Origin: Eubacterium sp.
GTDB taxonomy: Bacteria; Bacillota; Clostridia; Lachnospirales; Lachnospiraceae
Length of the DNA stretch: 64,000 nucleotides
Assembly: GCA_017433295.1 (NCBI GenBank)
Contig: JAFRHL010000040.1
Span: 33,023 to 97,022, forward strand
Direction: 5' to 3'
The notes under the pieces are model-generated. The model was not told where the DNA came from. It searched no databases and saw only the letters and a program-made list of their open reading frames with translations. The position numbers and the translations under genes were made by a program. Shown piece by piece: positions 1-9,461 of the stretch. How positions within the stretch are numbered: position 1 is the stretch's first letter; each line of letters opens with the position of its first letter.

Positions 1-75
1 GCAGAAGAGTTCCAGAAGGGTTATATGTACAAGGACAGCGTGCTGCGCCACAGTATGGTCAAGGTGGCCAACTGA
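1..75 (+). CDS. grpE: Nucleotide exchange factor GrpE, C-terminal end
   Basis: Frame 1 is open from the window edge to a TGA at 73-75 and encodes 24 residues ending in RHSMVKVAN. This matches the conserved C-terminal end of GrpE (usually ..RPSMVKVAN), the nucleotide exchange factor of DnaK. The gene is cut by the window start, so only the last part of the beta domain is visible. It sits 106 bp upstream of dnaK, the usual hrcA-grpE-dnaK-dnaJ order of Firmicutes. No terminator or new promoter is obvious between them. Confidence 0.85.
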   Translation, partial: AEEFQKGYMYKDSVLRHSMVKVAN

Positions 76-169
76 TCGGGGATTTTCCGAATCTCCCCGA
101 GATTCGTTTATCTTATAAAAATGAATATTTTCTGAGGATTTTAAAAATCCTGAAGATTGAAATAATTAA

Positions 170-2047
<1,878 letters not shown>

Positions 2048-2060
2048 AAAGGTGACAGGG

Positions 2061-2094
2061 AGGAGACAGGGGATTTATTTGCCTGTCCCCTTCC
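2061..2094. repeat. GACAGGGGA palindromic repeat, divergent copy 1
   Basis: The short dnaK-dnaJ gap holds GGAGACAGGGGA and, after about 10 bases, GCCTGTCCCC, giving a GGACAGG/CCTGTCC-type hairpin. It shares the GAGACAGGGGA half with the better copies at 14537, 28714 and 30618 but its other arm differs. I treat it as a degenerate member of the same dispersed family. It lies inside the chaperone operon, so it may fold in the transcript between the two genes. Confidence 0.55.
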
Positions 2095-2133
2095 TCTTGC
2101 TATGTCAGACATCAGGTTTTTCCGGAGGAGTTT

Positions 2134-3306
2134 ATGGCGGATAAGAGAGATTATTATGAAGTCCTGGGTGTCGGTAAGGATGCCTCGGAAGCAGAGATAA
2201 AACGTGCCTACCGTAAGGTTGCCAAGAAATATCACCCTGATATCAATCCAGGCAACAAGGAGGCAGAAGAGAAATTTAAAGAAGCTGCAGAGGCTTATGA
2301 GGTCTTAAGTGATTCGGAAAAGAGAGCCCGCTATGACCAGTTCGGTCATGCTGCCTTTGAACAGGGCGGAGCCGGGGCCGGCGGTTTCGGCGGCTTTGAT
2401 TTCGGCGGCGGCGATATGGGAGACATTTTCGGGGATATCTTCGGAGATTTCTTCGGCGGCGGCAGCCGGGGTGGAAATGCCAGGAGAAACGGTCCCAGAC
2501 AGGGAGCCAACCTCCGGGCGGCAGTCCGCATTACATTTGATGAGGCCATCCGCGGCGTAGAAAAACAGCTTGAGATCACCTTAAAGGAGACCTGTTCCAC
2601 CTGTGGCGGCAACGGCTGCAAGCCGGGTACCAGTCCCGAGACCTGTTCCAAGTGTAACGGAACCGGCCAGGTGGTTTACACCCAGCAGTCCATGTTCGGC
2701 ATGGTCAGGAATGTCCAGCCCTGTCCGGACTGTAACGGCAGCGGCCAGATCATCCGAAATAAGTGCAGCGACTGTGCCGGTACCGGTTACATTAAGGTGC
2801 GCAAGAAGATCAAGGTCCCGATTCCTGCGGGTATAGATAACGGTCAGAGCGTGCGCATTCGTGAAAAGGGAGAGCCCGGTATCAACGGTGGACCCAGAGG
2901 AGATCTTCTGGTCAACGTCAATGTGTCCAGACATCCCAAGTTCCAGAGACAGGAATATGATATATTCTCCACTGAGCCCATCAGTTTTGCCCAGGCAGCC
3001 CTGGGGGCAACGATCAAGATCGATACGGTGGACGGACCTTATGAATATACCATCAAGCCGGGCACCCAGACGGATACCAGGGTGCGCCTGAAGAACAAAG
3101 GTGTTCCCAGCCTGAGAAACAAGAATCTCAGAGGAAACCATTTCGTGACCTTTGTGGTACAGGTGCCCAGTCATATGACGGAAGCCCAGAAGGAAGCCCT
3201 GCGCAATTTCCAGGAGGCCATGGGGGAGATCCCGCCCAGAGACCAAGAGGAGAAGAGCACCGAGAAGACTGAGAAGAAGGGCTTTTTCGGGAAAAAGAAA
3301 AAATAA
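2134..3306 (+). CDS. dnaJ: Co-chaperone DnaJ (Hsp40)
   Basis: The 390-residue protein stimulates the DnaK ATPase and delivers unfolded substrates. The J domain (about 1-70) has the diagnostic HPD in [11 protein letters not shown] Gly/Phe-rich linker follows (about 75-110). The central zinc domain has four CXXCXGXG-type repeats ([32 protein letters not shown]), then the C-terminal substrate-binding domains. The tail ends in a Lys-rich [10 protein letters not shown]. The start follows CCGGAGGAG. It is a type I DnaJ of normal size, 86 bp downstream of dnaK. Confidence 0.98.
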   Translation: MADKRDYYEVLGVGKDASEAEIKRAYRKVAKKYHPDINPGNKEAEEKFKEAAEAYEVLSDSEKRARYDQFGHAAFEQGGAGAGGFGGFDFGGGDMGDIFGDIFGDFFGGGSRGGNARRNGPRQGANLRAAVRITFDEAIRGVEKQLEITLKETCSTCGGNGCKPGTSPETCSKCNGTGQVVYTQQSMFGMVRNVQPCPDCNGSGQIIRNKCSDCAGTGYIKVRKKIKVPIPAGIDNGQSVRIREKGEPGINGGPRGDLLVNVNVSRHPKFQRQEYDIFSTEPISFAQAALGATIKIDTVDGPYEYTIKPGTQTDTRVRLKNKGVPSLRNKNLRGNHFVTFVVQVPSHMTEAQKEALRNFQEAMGEIPPRDQEEKSTEKTEKKGFFGKKKK

Positions 3307-3363
3307 AAAAGTTAACAAAAATTTAATAATTTAATTTTTCGGATAGTATATCATCTGATTATC

Positions 3364-3458
3364 AGGCTGATTACTAATCAAAACCCGGCCTTTAAAGGAC
3401 CGGTTTGCTAATCTTTTTTTGATTAGCAAGAAGGGTGATTTTGATTAGTAATCAGCCT
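3364..3458. promoter_or_regulatory. 20-bp inverted repeat carrying two TGATTAGTAATCA operator-like palindromes
   Basis: A perfect 20-bp inverted repeat (3364-3383 and 3439-3458) flanks 55 bases. Each arm contains the 13-bp palindrome TGATTA-N-TAATCA, at 3368-3380 and 3442-3454. The same 13-mer occurs at 8018-8030 over the promoter of the LacI-family gene at 6860-7942. Between the arms lie a CCGG..TTTAAA..CCGG hairpin (3386-3403), which could end dnaJ transcription, and a TTGCTAATC/GATTAGCAA hairpin with a T7 loop. The downstream arm ends 13 bp before the -35 box of araM. I infer paired operators allowing looping; no binding is shown. Confidence 0.6.
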
Positions 3459-3470
3459 TTTCTGGGTGGA

Positions 3471-3500
3471 TTGACATTATAAAAAACTTTCAGCTATAAT
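3471..3500 (+). promoter_or_regulatory. Sigma-A promoter of araM-araB
   Basis: TTGACA at 3471-3476 and TATAAT at 3495-3500 are both perfect consensus boxes with an 18-bp spacer. The promoter lies just downstream of the operator-like palindrome ending at 3454 and about 120 bp before the araM start. Perfect boxes imply a strong promoter that would need repression, which fits the adjacent palindromes. Confidence 0.75.
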
Positions 3501-3532
3501 GGCATTACAGTAAAGAGAAACACGAAAAACAA

Positions 3533-3577
3533 GGCACCGGAAGACACGGCATCGGAAGACGCGACATCGGAAAACAT
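3533..3577 (+). repeat. Three tandem 15-bp units in the araM leader
   Basis: GGCACCGGAAGACAC, GGCATCGGAAGACGC and GACATCGGAAAACAT follow each other without a gap, and GGCAT begins a partial fourth unit. They sit in the predicted 5' untranslated leader, about 40 bp before the araM ribosome-binding site. No start codon with a ribosome-binding site reads through them, so they do not appear to encode a leader peptide. Confidence 0.7.
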
Positions 3578-3618
3578 GGCATTTAGAGAAATGCGGCGTA
3601 AAAAGGAGGTTGATCGCC

Positions 3619-4965
3619 ATGGCAGGTTCATTAGACTTAAATTCATATCTCGGCAGAGAGATTGAATGCAGCTGCGGCCACAGGCATTATTCTGCAGTGA
3701 AGAAGATTGATATTGACAAAGGGGCTGTGAAAAGGCTGCCGGACCATATTAAAGGCTTTGGTTACCAGAAGATTTTCATGGTAGCTGATAAGAATACCTG
3801 GAAGGCGGCAGGGACCGATGCGGCCAAGGCCCTTGATGCGGCTGGAATTGTGTTTGACAAGATCATTCTGGATTACGATGAGGTGATACCGGACGAGCAT
3901 GTGATCGGCGAGATCCTGGCTGCGGTGGTTCCCGGAACTGACCTGATCCTGGCAGTGGGATCCGGAACCATCAATGACCTCTGTAAGCTGATCAGCTTCC
4001 GTATGGGACTTGACTACATCATTTACGCAACGGCACCTTCCATGGACGGCTTCGTATCCATCGGTTCCGCCGTGATATTAAAGCATGTAAAAACTACCCT
4101 GGATTGTCACGGACCTGTGGCTGTCATCGGGGATGTGGATGTTCTTTCCCAGGCTCCCATGAGACTGATCGCCGCCGGACTTGGCGACACTCTGGGGAAA
4201 TATACCTGTCTCTTTGACTGGAAGCTTTCCCGCATCATCAATGATGAATATTACTGTGAAGAGGTTGTGGAGATGGTTGAGACAGCCATCAGCACCGTGA
4301 TGAAATACAGCAATGAGGTCCAGAACAGGAAGCCCGAGGCGGTCAAAGCGGTGACAGAAGCTCTGGTACTGACCGGAATTGCCATGAGCTTTGTGGGAAA
4401 TTCCAGACCGGCTTCCGGCTGCGAGCATCATTTCTCTCATTTCTGGGAGATGAAGGCCTTCATGCACGGGAAATTCCCTGCCCTCCACGGCACCCAGGTA
4501 GGTGTGGGCACCATCATCGCCTTATATCTTTACCATATGCTGGAAGGGGAAGAGGTTGATTTTGCCGCAGTAAAGGCTTCCGGCTTTGATAAGGCCGCCT
4601 GGGAGAAGGAGATCAGAGAGGTTTATGAGATAGCTGCCGACGGCATCATGGCTGTAGAGGAGAAGTCTCAGAAGAACAATGTGGAACAGAGAAACGTAAG
4701 ACTTGATGTGATCGGGAAAAATTGGGATAAGATCCGGAAAATGATCCATGACGACCTGCCCAAAGTAAAGGATATGGAAGAACTCTTCGCCGGCCTTGAT
4801 GCCCCCGTAAATCCCACGCAGATCGATGTCAGCCTGGAAGAGCTTTACCAGAGTGTGATCTATGCCAAAGAGGTTCGCCCAAGGTATACAGTTCTTCAGC
4901 TGATCTGGGATCTGGGACTTTCCAGGAAATACGCGGAAAAGACCAGGGAGTATTTTACAGTATAA
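3619..4965 (+). CDS. araM: AraM-type sn-glycerol-1-phosphate dehydrogenase family protein
   Basis: This 448-residue protein belongs to the iron-alcohol-dehydrogenase-like glycerol-1-phosphate dehydrogenase family. Bacillus AraM reduces dihydroxyacetone phosphate to glycerol-1-phosphate and lies in the arabinose operon. The dinucleotide-binding segment shows LILAVGSGTINDLCKL and ATAPSMDGFVS; the metal site likely uses the Asp in AAGLGDTLGK and the His residues of SGCEHHFSHFWE and ALHGTQVGVG. ATG at 3619 is chosen over an in-frame TTG at 3610 because AAGGAGG (3602-3608) is correctly spaced only from the ATG. It is followed 76 bp later by the ribulokinase gene. The exact substrate here is not proven by sequence. 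Confidence 0.85.
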   Translation: MAGSLDLNSYLGREIECSCGHRHYSAVKKIDIDKGAVKRLPDHIKGFGYQKIFMVADKNTWKAAGTDAAKALDAAGIVFDKIILDYDEVIPDEHVIGEILAAVVPGTDLILAVGSGTINDLCKLISFRMGLDYIIYATAPSMDGFVSIGSAVILKHVKTTLDCHGPVAVIGDVDVLSQAPMRLIAAGLGDTLGKYTCLFDWKLSRIINDEYYCEEVVEMVETAISTVMKYSNEVQNRKPEAVKAVTEALVLTGIAMSFVGNSRPASGCEHHFSHFWEMKAFMHGKFPALHGTQVGVGTIIALYLYHMLEGEEVDFAAVKASGFDKAAWEKEIREVYEIAADGIMAVEEKSQKNNVEQRNVRLDVIGKNWDKIRKMIHDDLPKVKDMEELFAGLDAPVNPTQIDVSLEELYQSVIYAKEVRPRYTVLQLIWDLGLSRKYAEKTREYFTV

Positions 4966-5041
4966 AGATAACGGAAAAAGACAATTAAATGGTTTGATAA
5001 CATCAGATAACAAAAAACATGAATTATAAAAGGAGGTCACT

Positions 5042-6706
5042 ATGAAAAAATATGCAATCGGTCTTGATTTTGGTACATTATCTGTTAGGGCGCTTCTCGT
5101 GGATATTGAGAACGGCAATGAGATTGCCCAGAGCGTGTATGAGTATCCCCATGCGGTAATGGAAACCCACATTCCTACCGGTGAAAGTCTTCCTCCCGCA
5201 TGGGCCCTGCAGGATCCCGGCGACTACATGGAAGGTCTGATCACAGTAGTTCGCGGAGTAATGAAGGAGAGCAAGGTCCTTCCCACAGAAGTGATCGGTA
5301 TCGGTGTGGACTTTACATCTGCTACGATCATGCCGGTGGCCGCTGATAAGACACCACTCAGCATGACGGAGGAATTCTCCCACGAAAAGCATGCCTATGT
5401 AAAACTGTGGAAGCATCATGGCGCAGAAAAGGAAGCTGCTTTTATCGATCAGGTTGCCAGAGAGCGTAATGAGTCCTGGCTTTCCATGTACGGCGGAAAG
5501 ATTTCCAGTGAGTGGACCATTCCCAAGATCCTTGAGACCCTCCATGAAGCACCGGCTGTTTATGAGAAGGCAGACTATTTCCTGGAGGCCCTGGACTGGA
5601 TCATCTGGGAGATGACAGACAAGCTGACCACATCTGCATGTACTGCAGGTTATAAGATGTTCTATCATCATGAAACAGGCTTCCCGTCCAAGGATTTCTT
5701 TAAGGCCCTCGACCCGAAGATGGAAAACTTTGTGGAAGAGAAGTTCAATATGCCGGTTCTTCCCATCGGTGCCTGCGCTGGTCATCTGTGCGGTTCTATG
5801 GCCAAGGAGCTGGGCCTTCTGGAAGGAACTCCTGTTGGAACAGGAATCATTGACGCCCACTGTTCTGTTCCCGGAGGCGGTGTAAGCAAACCTGGCGAGC
5901 TGATGATCATCATGGGTACCTCATCCTGCCACCTGATGCTGACAGACCACAATGCTTCCATCGAAGGCATCCAGGGAATCGTAAAGGACGGAATCATGCC
6001 CGGCAGCTTTGGAATCGAAGCCGGCCAGTGCTGCGTGGGAGACCACTTCGCCTGGTTTGTTGATAACTGTGTACCGGAAGAGTATACCCGTCAGGCTAAG
6101 GCAAAGGGAATCAGTGTACATCAGCTGCTTTCAGAGAAGCTTCAAGGCTATAAGGCCGGTGCAAGCGGACTTCTGGCCCTCGACTGGTTCAACGGTGTTC
6201 GTTCTCCATTGATGGATTTCGATCTGAACGGTCTGATCATCGGCATGAACCTTCTGACCAAACCGGAGGATATCTATCTGGCCCTGATTGAGGCAACAGC
6301 CTACGGCACCAGAGCCATCGTAGAAAGCTTTGAGAAGGCCGGTGTTCCGGTAGACAGCGTGGTGCTTTCCGGCGGAATCCCCTCCAAGAATCCTCTGATC
6401 GTACAGATTTACACCGATATCCTTAATCGTGAGATCAAGATTTGTGCTTCCGACCAGGCCTGTGCCCTGGGAGCCGCTGTTCTCGGAACCGCTGCTGCAC
6501 CGGAGAGTGTAACAGGTTATAAAGATGCCAACGAGATTGCCGCAAAATTCGCAAGGCTTCAGGAGAAGACCTTTGTTCCGGATCCCGAGAAGGTAGCTGT
6601 ATATGATAAGCTGTATGCGGAGTACAATACACTTCTTGACTATTTCGGCAGAGGCGGAAATGATGTGATGAAACGCCTCAACAGGATCCGGGAAGAGAAT
6701 AAATAA
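5042..6706 (+). CDS. araB: L-ribulokinase (FGGY family)
   Basis: The 554-residue protein is an FGGY carbohydrate kinase of the ribulokinase type, converting L-ribulose to L-ribulose-5-phosphate with ATP. The N-terminal lobe begins YAIGLDFGTLSVRALLVD, the phosphate-binding loop. Further family features are GIGVDFTSATI, GIIDAHCSVPGGGV, IMGTSSCHLML and the C-terminal VVLSGGIPSKNPLIVQIYTDIL. Length agrees with bacterial AraB. AAGGAGG precedes the ATG. It forms a two-gene unit with araM. No araA, araD or transporter is in view, so the rest of the pathway must be elsewhere. Confidence 0.9.
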   Translation: MKKYAIGLDFGTLSVRALLVDIENGNEIAQSVYEYPHAVMETHIPTGESLPPAWALQDPGDYMEGLITVVRGVMKESKVLPTEVIGIGVDFTSATIMPVAADKTPLSMTEEFSHEKHAYVKLWKHHGAEKEAAFIDQVARERNESWLSMYGGKISSEWTIPKILETLHEAPAVYEKADYFLEALDWIIWEMTDKLTTSACTAGYKMFYHHETGFPSKDFFKALDPKMENFVEEKFNMPVLPIGACAGHLCGSMAKELGLLEGTPVGTGIIDAHCSVPGGGVSKPGELMIIMGTSSCHLMLTDHNASIEGIQGIVKDGIMPGSFGIEAGQCCVGDHFAWFVDNCVPEEYTRQAKAKGISVHQLLSEKLQGYKAGASGLLALDWFNGVRSPLMDFDLNGLIIGMNLLTKPEDIYLALIEATAYGTRAIVESFEKAGVPVDSVVLSGGIPSKNPLIVQIYTDILNREIKICASDQACALGAAVLGTAAAPESVTGYKDANEIAAKFARLQEKTFVPDPEKVAVYDKLYAEYNTLLDYFGRGGNDVMKRLNRIREENK

Positions 6707-6810
6707 ATATTATTTCATATTAATTCATTTCGGTGTCTGCTGACAGACTTTAGTGGACTTTAAACAGTCTCCGGCAGTCTTTAGAAGTCTTTAGCAGATG
6801 CCGGGAGAAT

Positions 6811-6840
6811 CAGTCGAAATCGCCGGGGCGATTTCGACTG
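6811..6840. terminator. Perfect 14-bp hairpin between convergent araB and lacI-family gene
   Basis: CAGTCGAAATCGCC and its exact complement are separated by two G residues. The hairpin lies between the 3' ends of araB (plus) and the regulator gene (minus). No T tract follows on the plus strand, so it is not a textbook intrinsic terminator. Its place between convergent genes suggests a bidirectional transcription stop. Confidence 0.5.
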
Positions 6841-6859
6841 ATTAAACAGGAATACTGGG

Positions 6860-7942
6860 TTAACCGGGACAGGGACCGGTGGAAGAACGGATCATCAGTT
6901 CCGGCTCATATTCCAGGCGCAGCAGGGCTGACTTGCGGTCTTCCGGATTTTTTCGGGAGGCATGGCTGTTTTGCAGCATTCTTATGGCGGCATCTCCTTT
7001 GTCTTCGATGGAATGATCAATAGAAGTCAGGGATATTCTCTCAAAGGAAGCCGCAAGGGTGTTGTCAAAGCCGCATACAGAGTAATCCCCAGGGATGGAG
7101 AAGCCCATTTTCTGCAGCCCGTCCATGATGCCGAAAGAGATCTGGTCATTGGTGCCCACGAAGGCTGTGGCAGGATGTTCAGGCCTCTTCATATATTGGG
7201 TGATCAGCTGGTAGCCTGCGTCATAATAACGGTTGCCGAGAAGATAATAGTCCCACTGTTCCTGGGTAAGGGCCGCCACCTCCACCTGATCAGGATCTAA
7301 GGATGCCTCGATAAAGGCTTCTTTCAGGCCTTCCAGACGCCGGCGCCTGGGAAGCTCCAGAGGGTCAAGGGGAGTTGACATGTAAGCGATATGCTTATGC
7401 CCCAGGGAAATAAGGTGTTCGCCGATCAGCTTGCCGGATTTTTTGCTGTCAAGCTCGATAAGAGGGACCCGGAGTTTCTCATTATAATCATTGATCAGAA
7501 CAAACTGCAGTGTGTGCCTGAGCTGATTGATCATGTCCACAGCCTGGGGCGCATATGTGTAGATTACTCCGTAGAACCCGGAATTTTGTGCTGTCTGCAG
7601 AAAGGCCTCTTCCGACTTCTTTTCCCGCATGGTGTAGGTAGTCATGGTATACAGACCTTTTGCGGCAGCACTTTTTGTGATGCTGCGGACCAGGGTGGTA
7701 TAGTACTCGGTGGAAAGGGAAGGACACATGATAAGAATTGTTTTATTAAGGGAATCGACCGGCTTCGGGCTTCGCTTTTTATAGACATAGCCCATGGCAG
7801 TGGCAGTATGAAGTACCTTATCGATGGTCTCCTGTTTAAAGCGAATATCCTCTCTGCCGCTTAAGATCATGGATACGGCGGTCTGGGAAAGCTGGCATTT
7901 TTTTGCAATATCACGGGTGGTGACTTTAGTTTTTTTAGGCAT
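6860..7942 (-). CDS. LacI-family transcriptional regulator
   Basis: The 360-residue protein has an N-terminal LacI helix-turn-helix (TTRDIAKKCQLSQTAVSMILSGREDIRFKQETIDKVLHTATAMGY) and a periplasmic-binding-protein-like effector domain, with GYQLITQ, AFVGTNDQISFGIMDGLQKMG and the terminal SLTSIDHSIEDKGDAAIRML segment. It lies convergent to araB. The palindrome TGATTAGTAATCA overlaps its promoter (8018-8030) and appears twice before araM, so I infer it represses both itself and araM-araB, with a pentose or derivative as inducer. It is not the GntR-LacI hybrid AraR of Bacillus, because its DNA-binding domain is of the LacI type. Confidence 0.88.
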   Translation of the reverse strand: MPKKTKVTTRDIAKKCQLSQTAVSMILSGREDIRFKQETIDKVLHTATAMGYVYKKRSPKPVDSLNKTILIMCPSLSTEYYTTLVRSITKSAAAKGLYTMTTYTMREKKSEEAFLQTAQNSGFYGVIYTYAPQAVDMINQLRHTLQFVLINDYNEKLRVPLIELDSKKSGKLIGEHLISLGHKHIAYMSTPLDPLELPRRRRLEGLKEAFIEASLDPDQVEVAALTQEQWDYYLLGNRYYDAGYQLITQYMKRPEHPATAFVGTNDQISFGIMDGLQKMGFSIPGDYSVCGFDNTLAASFERISLTSIDHSIEDKGDAAIRMLQNSHASRKNPEDRKSALLRLEYEPELMIRSSTGPCPG

Positions 7943-8002
7943 ATACGGTTTCTCCCATCTGCATTAGAAAAGTGACTGAAGCTGAAGAAATATTCCTTTT
8001 TA

Positions 8003-8031
8003 AGTATATAATAAATATGATTAGTAATCAA
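8003..8031 (-). promoter_or_regulatory. Promoter and overlapping operator of the LacI-family gene
   Basis: Read on the minus strand, TTGATT (8026-8031) and TATACT (8003-8008) are 17 bp apart. The 13-bp palindrome TGATTAGTAATCA at 8018-8030 covers most of the -35 box and part of the spacer. A repressor bound there would block RNA polymerase, which fits autoregulation. The same palindrome occurs twice upstream of araM. Confidence 0.65.
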
Positions 8032-8100
8032 TGAGGAGTTGTGAGCAGATATATTTACAAGTTAACTGATTTTATCTGCCCAGAGCCGATGAACAGCAGT

Positions 8101-8124
8101 GGGGAAGGGGTATACCCCTTCCCC
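8101..8124. repeat. Perfect 24-bp palindrome upstream of pncB
   Basis: GGGGAAGGGG, TATA and the exact complement of the first ten bases make a self-complementary 24-mer. It lies in the 282-bp divergent gap between the LacI-family gene and pncB, about 40 bp before the pncB -35 box. There is no T tract. It could be a hairpin in a longer transcript or a protein-binding site; I cannot tell which. Confidence 0.55.
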
Positions 8125-8162
8125 CGTACTAAGCGAACTTCCATCAACCTACACAAAAAACC

Positions 8163-8191
8163 TTGAGATTTACCTTAAATTCTAGTAAAAT
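8163..8191 (+). promoter_or_regulatory. Sigma-A promoter of pncB
   Basis: TTGAGA at 8163-8168 and TAAAAT at 8186-8191 are 17 bp apart. They are 33 bp before the pncB ATG, which follows the ribosome-binding site GGGAGAGGA. This would drive the pncB-radical SAM-Cys-rich protein transcript. Confidence 0.65.
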
Positions 8192-8224
8192 TACAGTCAA
8201 ATAGTAAAGGGAGAGGATAAACAT

Positions 8225-9448
8225 ATGGAACCGATTATTAAGAGTTTATTAGAGACAGATGCCTATAAGTTTTCTATGGGACAGGCCATATATCATCAGT
8301 TCAGTGATTACAAGACGACCTGGACCTTCAAGTGCCGCAATGAGGATGTTCGCTTTACTCCGGAGATGATCGAGGAGATCAAGCGCCAGATCAGGCTCTA
8401 TTGTGATCTGAGGTTTACGGAGGAGGAGCTGGAGTATCTGGACAGGATCAAATGGATCAAGGGATCCTACTGTGATTTCCTGCGGCTCTGGGAACCCCGG
8501 TACGATGATTTTACATTCGGGACGGATGCCCCCTGCGGTCTGTCCATCGAGACACGGGGAACCTGGCTTAATACTTCCATGTACGAGATTCCCGTCCTGG
8601 CCATCGTCAATGAAGTGTATTTCCGCATGAAATATGATTATGACCGGCTGATGGAGAGCTTTAAGGAAAGGCTTGATGAGAAGGTGGCAAAGATTGAAAG
8701 CGGCCAGTATAATATCGGTGCCTTTTCCGAGTTTGGTCTGAGACGGAGGCTTTCGGAGGAAGCCCAGGAGCTGGCGGTGAAAACCTTAAAGGATCATTCC
8801 TATCCGGATTCCGTCTTTGTGGGTACTTCAAATGTATATCTGGCCAGAAAGTACGGACTCAGGCCCATTGGCACCATGGCCCATGAGTGGATCATGTGTG
8901 TGGGCCAGGGCAATCATAAGCATAATCCGGCCTACTCTAACTGGTATGCCCTTGATGCCTGGGTAAAGGAATATGGTGTCTTAAACGGAACTGCCCTGAC
9001 GGATGCCATCACCACCAACTGTTTCCTGGAGGATTTCCAGCTTACCTATGCCACCCTTTTCAGTGGGGTAAGGCATGACAGCGGGGATCCCTGTGAATGG
9101 GGTGACAAGATGATAGAACATTATAAGTTCCTGGATATTGACCCCACCGGCAAAACACTTCTTTTTAGTGACAGCCTGAATTTTGAGAAAGCAGATGCCA
9201 TAAAGAAATATTTTGACGGCCGTGCCAAAGTTGCCTTCGGGATTGGTACCTATATTTCCAATGATACCGAGGTGAAAGCCCTTAATATCGTTATGAAGAC
9301 CACCGCCTGCAACGGCATGGATGTGGCCAAGATCTCTGATACCGAGGGGAAAGGCATGTGTAAGAATCCTGCCTATGTGAAATATTTACAGAGATGTATC
9401 AACTGGAGAATGGAAAACCGCAGCGCTAAGAAATCTTTCAGGGTATGA
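8225..9448 (+). CDS. pncB: Nicotinate phosphoribosyltransferase
   Basis: The 407-residue enzyme makes nicotinate mononucleotide from nicotinate and phosphoribosyl pyrophosphate in the Preiss-Handler NAD salvage route. Diagnostic segments are the N-terminal LLETDAYKFSMGQAIYHQF, AFSEFGLRRRLS, FVGTSNVYLARKYGLRPIGTMAHEWIM with the conserved HEW, LFSGVRHDSGDP and LLFSDSLNFEKA. Length is that of the shorter PncB group. It starts 13 bp upstream of the radical SAM gene and probably shares its transcript, but no functional link between NAD salvage and that pair is obvious. Confidence 0.95.
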   Translation: MEPIIKSLLETDAYKFSMGQAIYHQFSDYKTTWTFKCRNEDVRFTPEMIEEIKRQIRLYCDLRFTEEELEYLDRIKWIKGSYCDFLRLWEPRYDDFTFGTDAPCGLSIETRGTWLNTSMYEIPVLAIVNEVYFRMKYDYDRLMESFKERLDEKVAKIESGQYNIGAFSEFGLRRRLSEEAQELAVKTLKDHSYPDSVFVGTSNVYLARKYGLRPIGTMAHEWIMCVGQGNHKHNPAYSNWYALDAWVKEYGVLNGTALTDAITTNCFLEDFQLTYATLFSGVRHDSGDPCEWGDKMIEHYKFLDIDPTGKTLLFSDSLNFEKADAIKKYFDGRAKVAFGIGTYISNDTEVKALNIVMKTTACNGMDVAKISDTEGKGMCKNPAYVKYLQRCINWRMENRSAKKSFRV

Positions 9449-9461
9449 TCCGGAGGACCAA

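Noticed and set aside
6860-6890. Possible additional copy of the GACAGGGGACGG repeat (GGACAGGGACCGGT)
   Set aside because: It lies in the coding end of the LacI-family gene, matches only partly and lacks the second arm.
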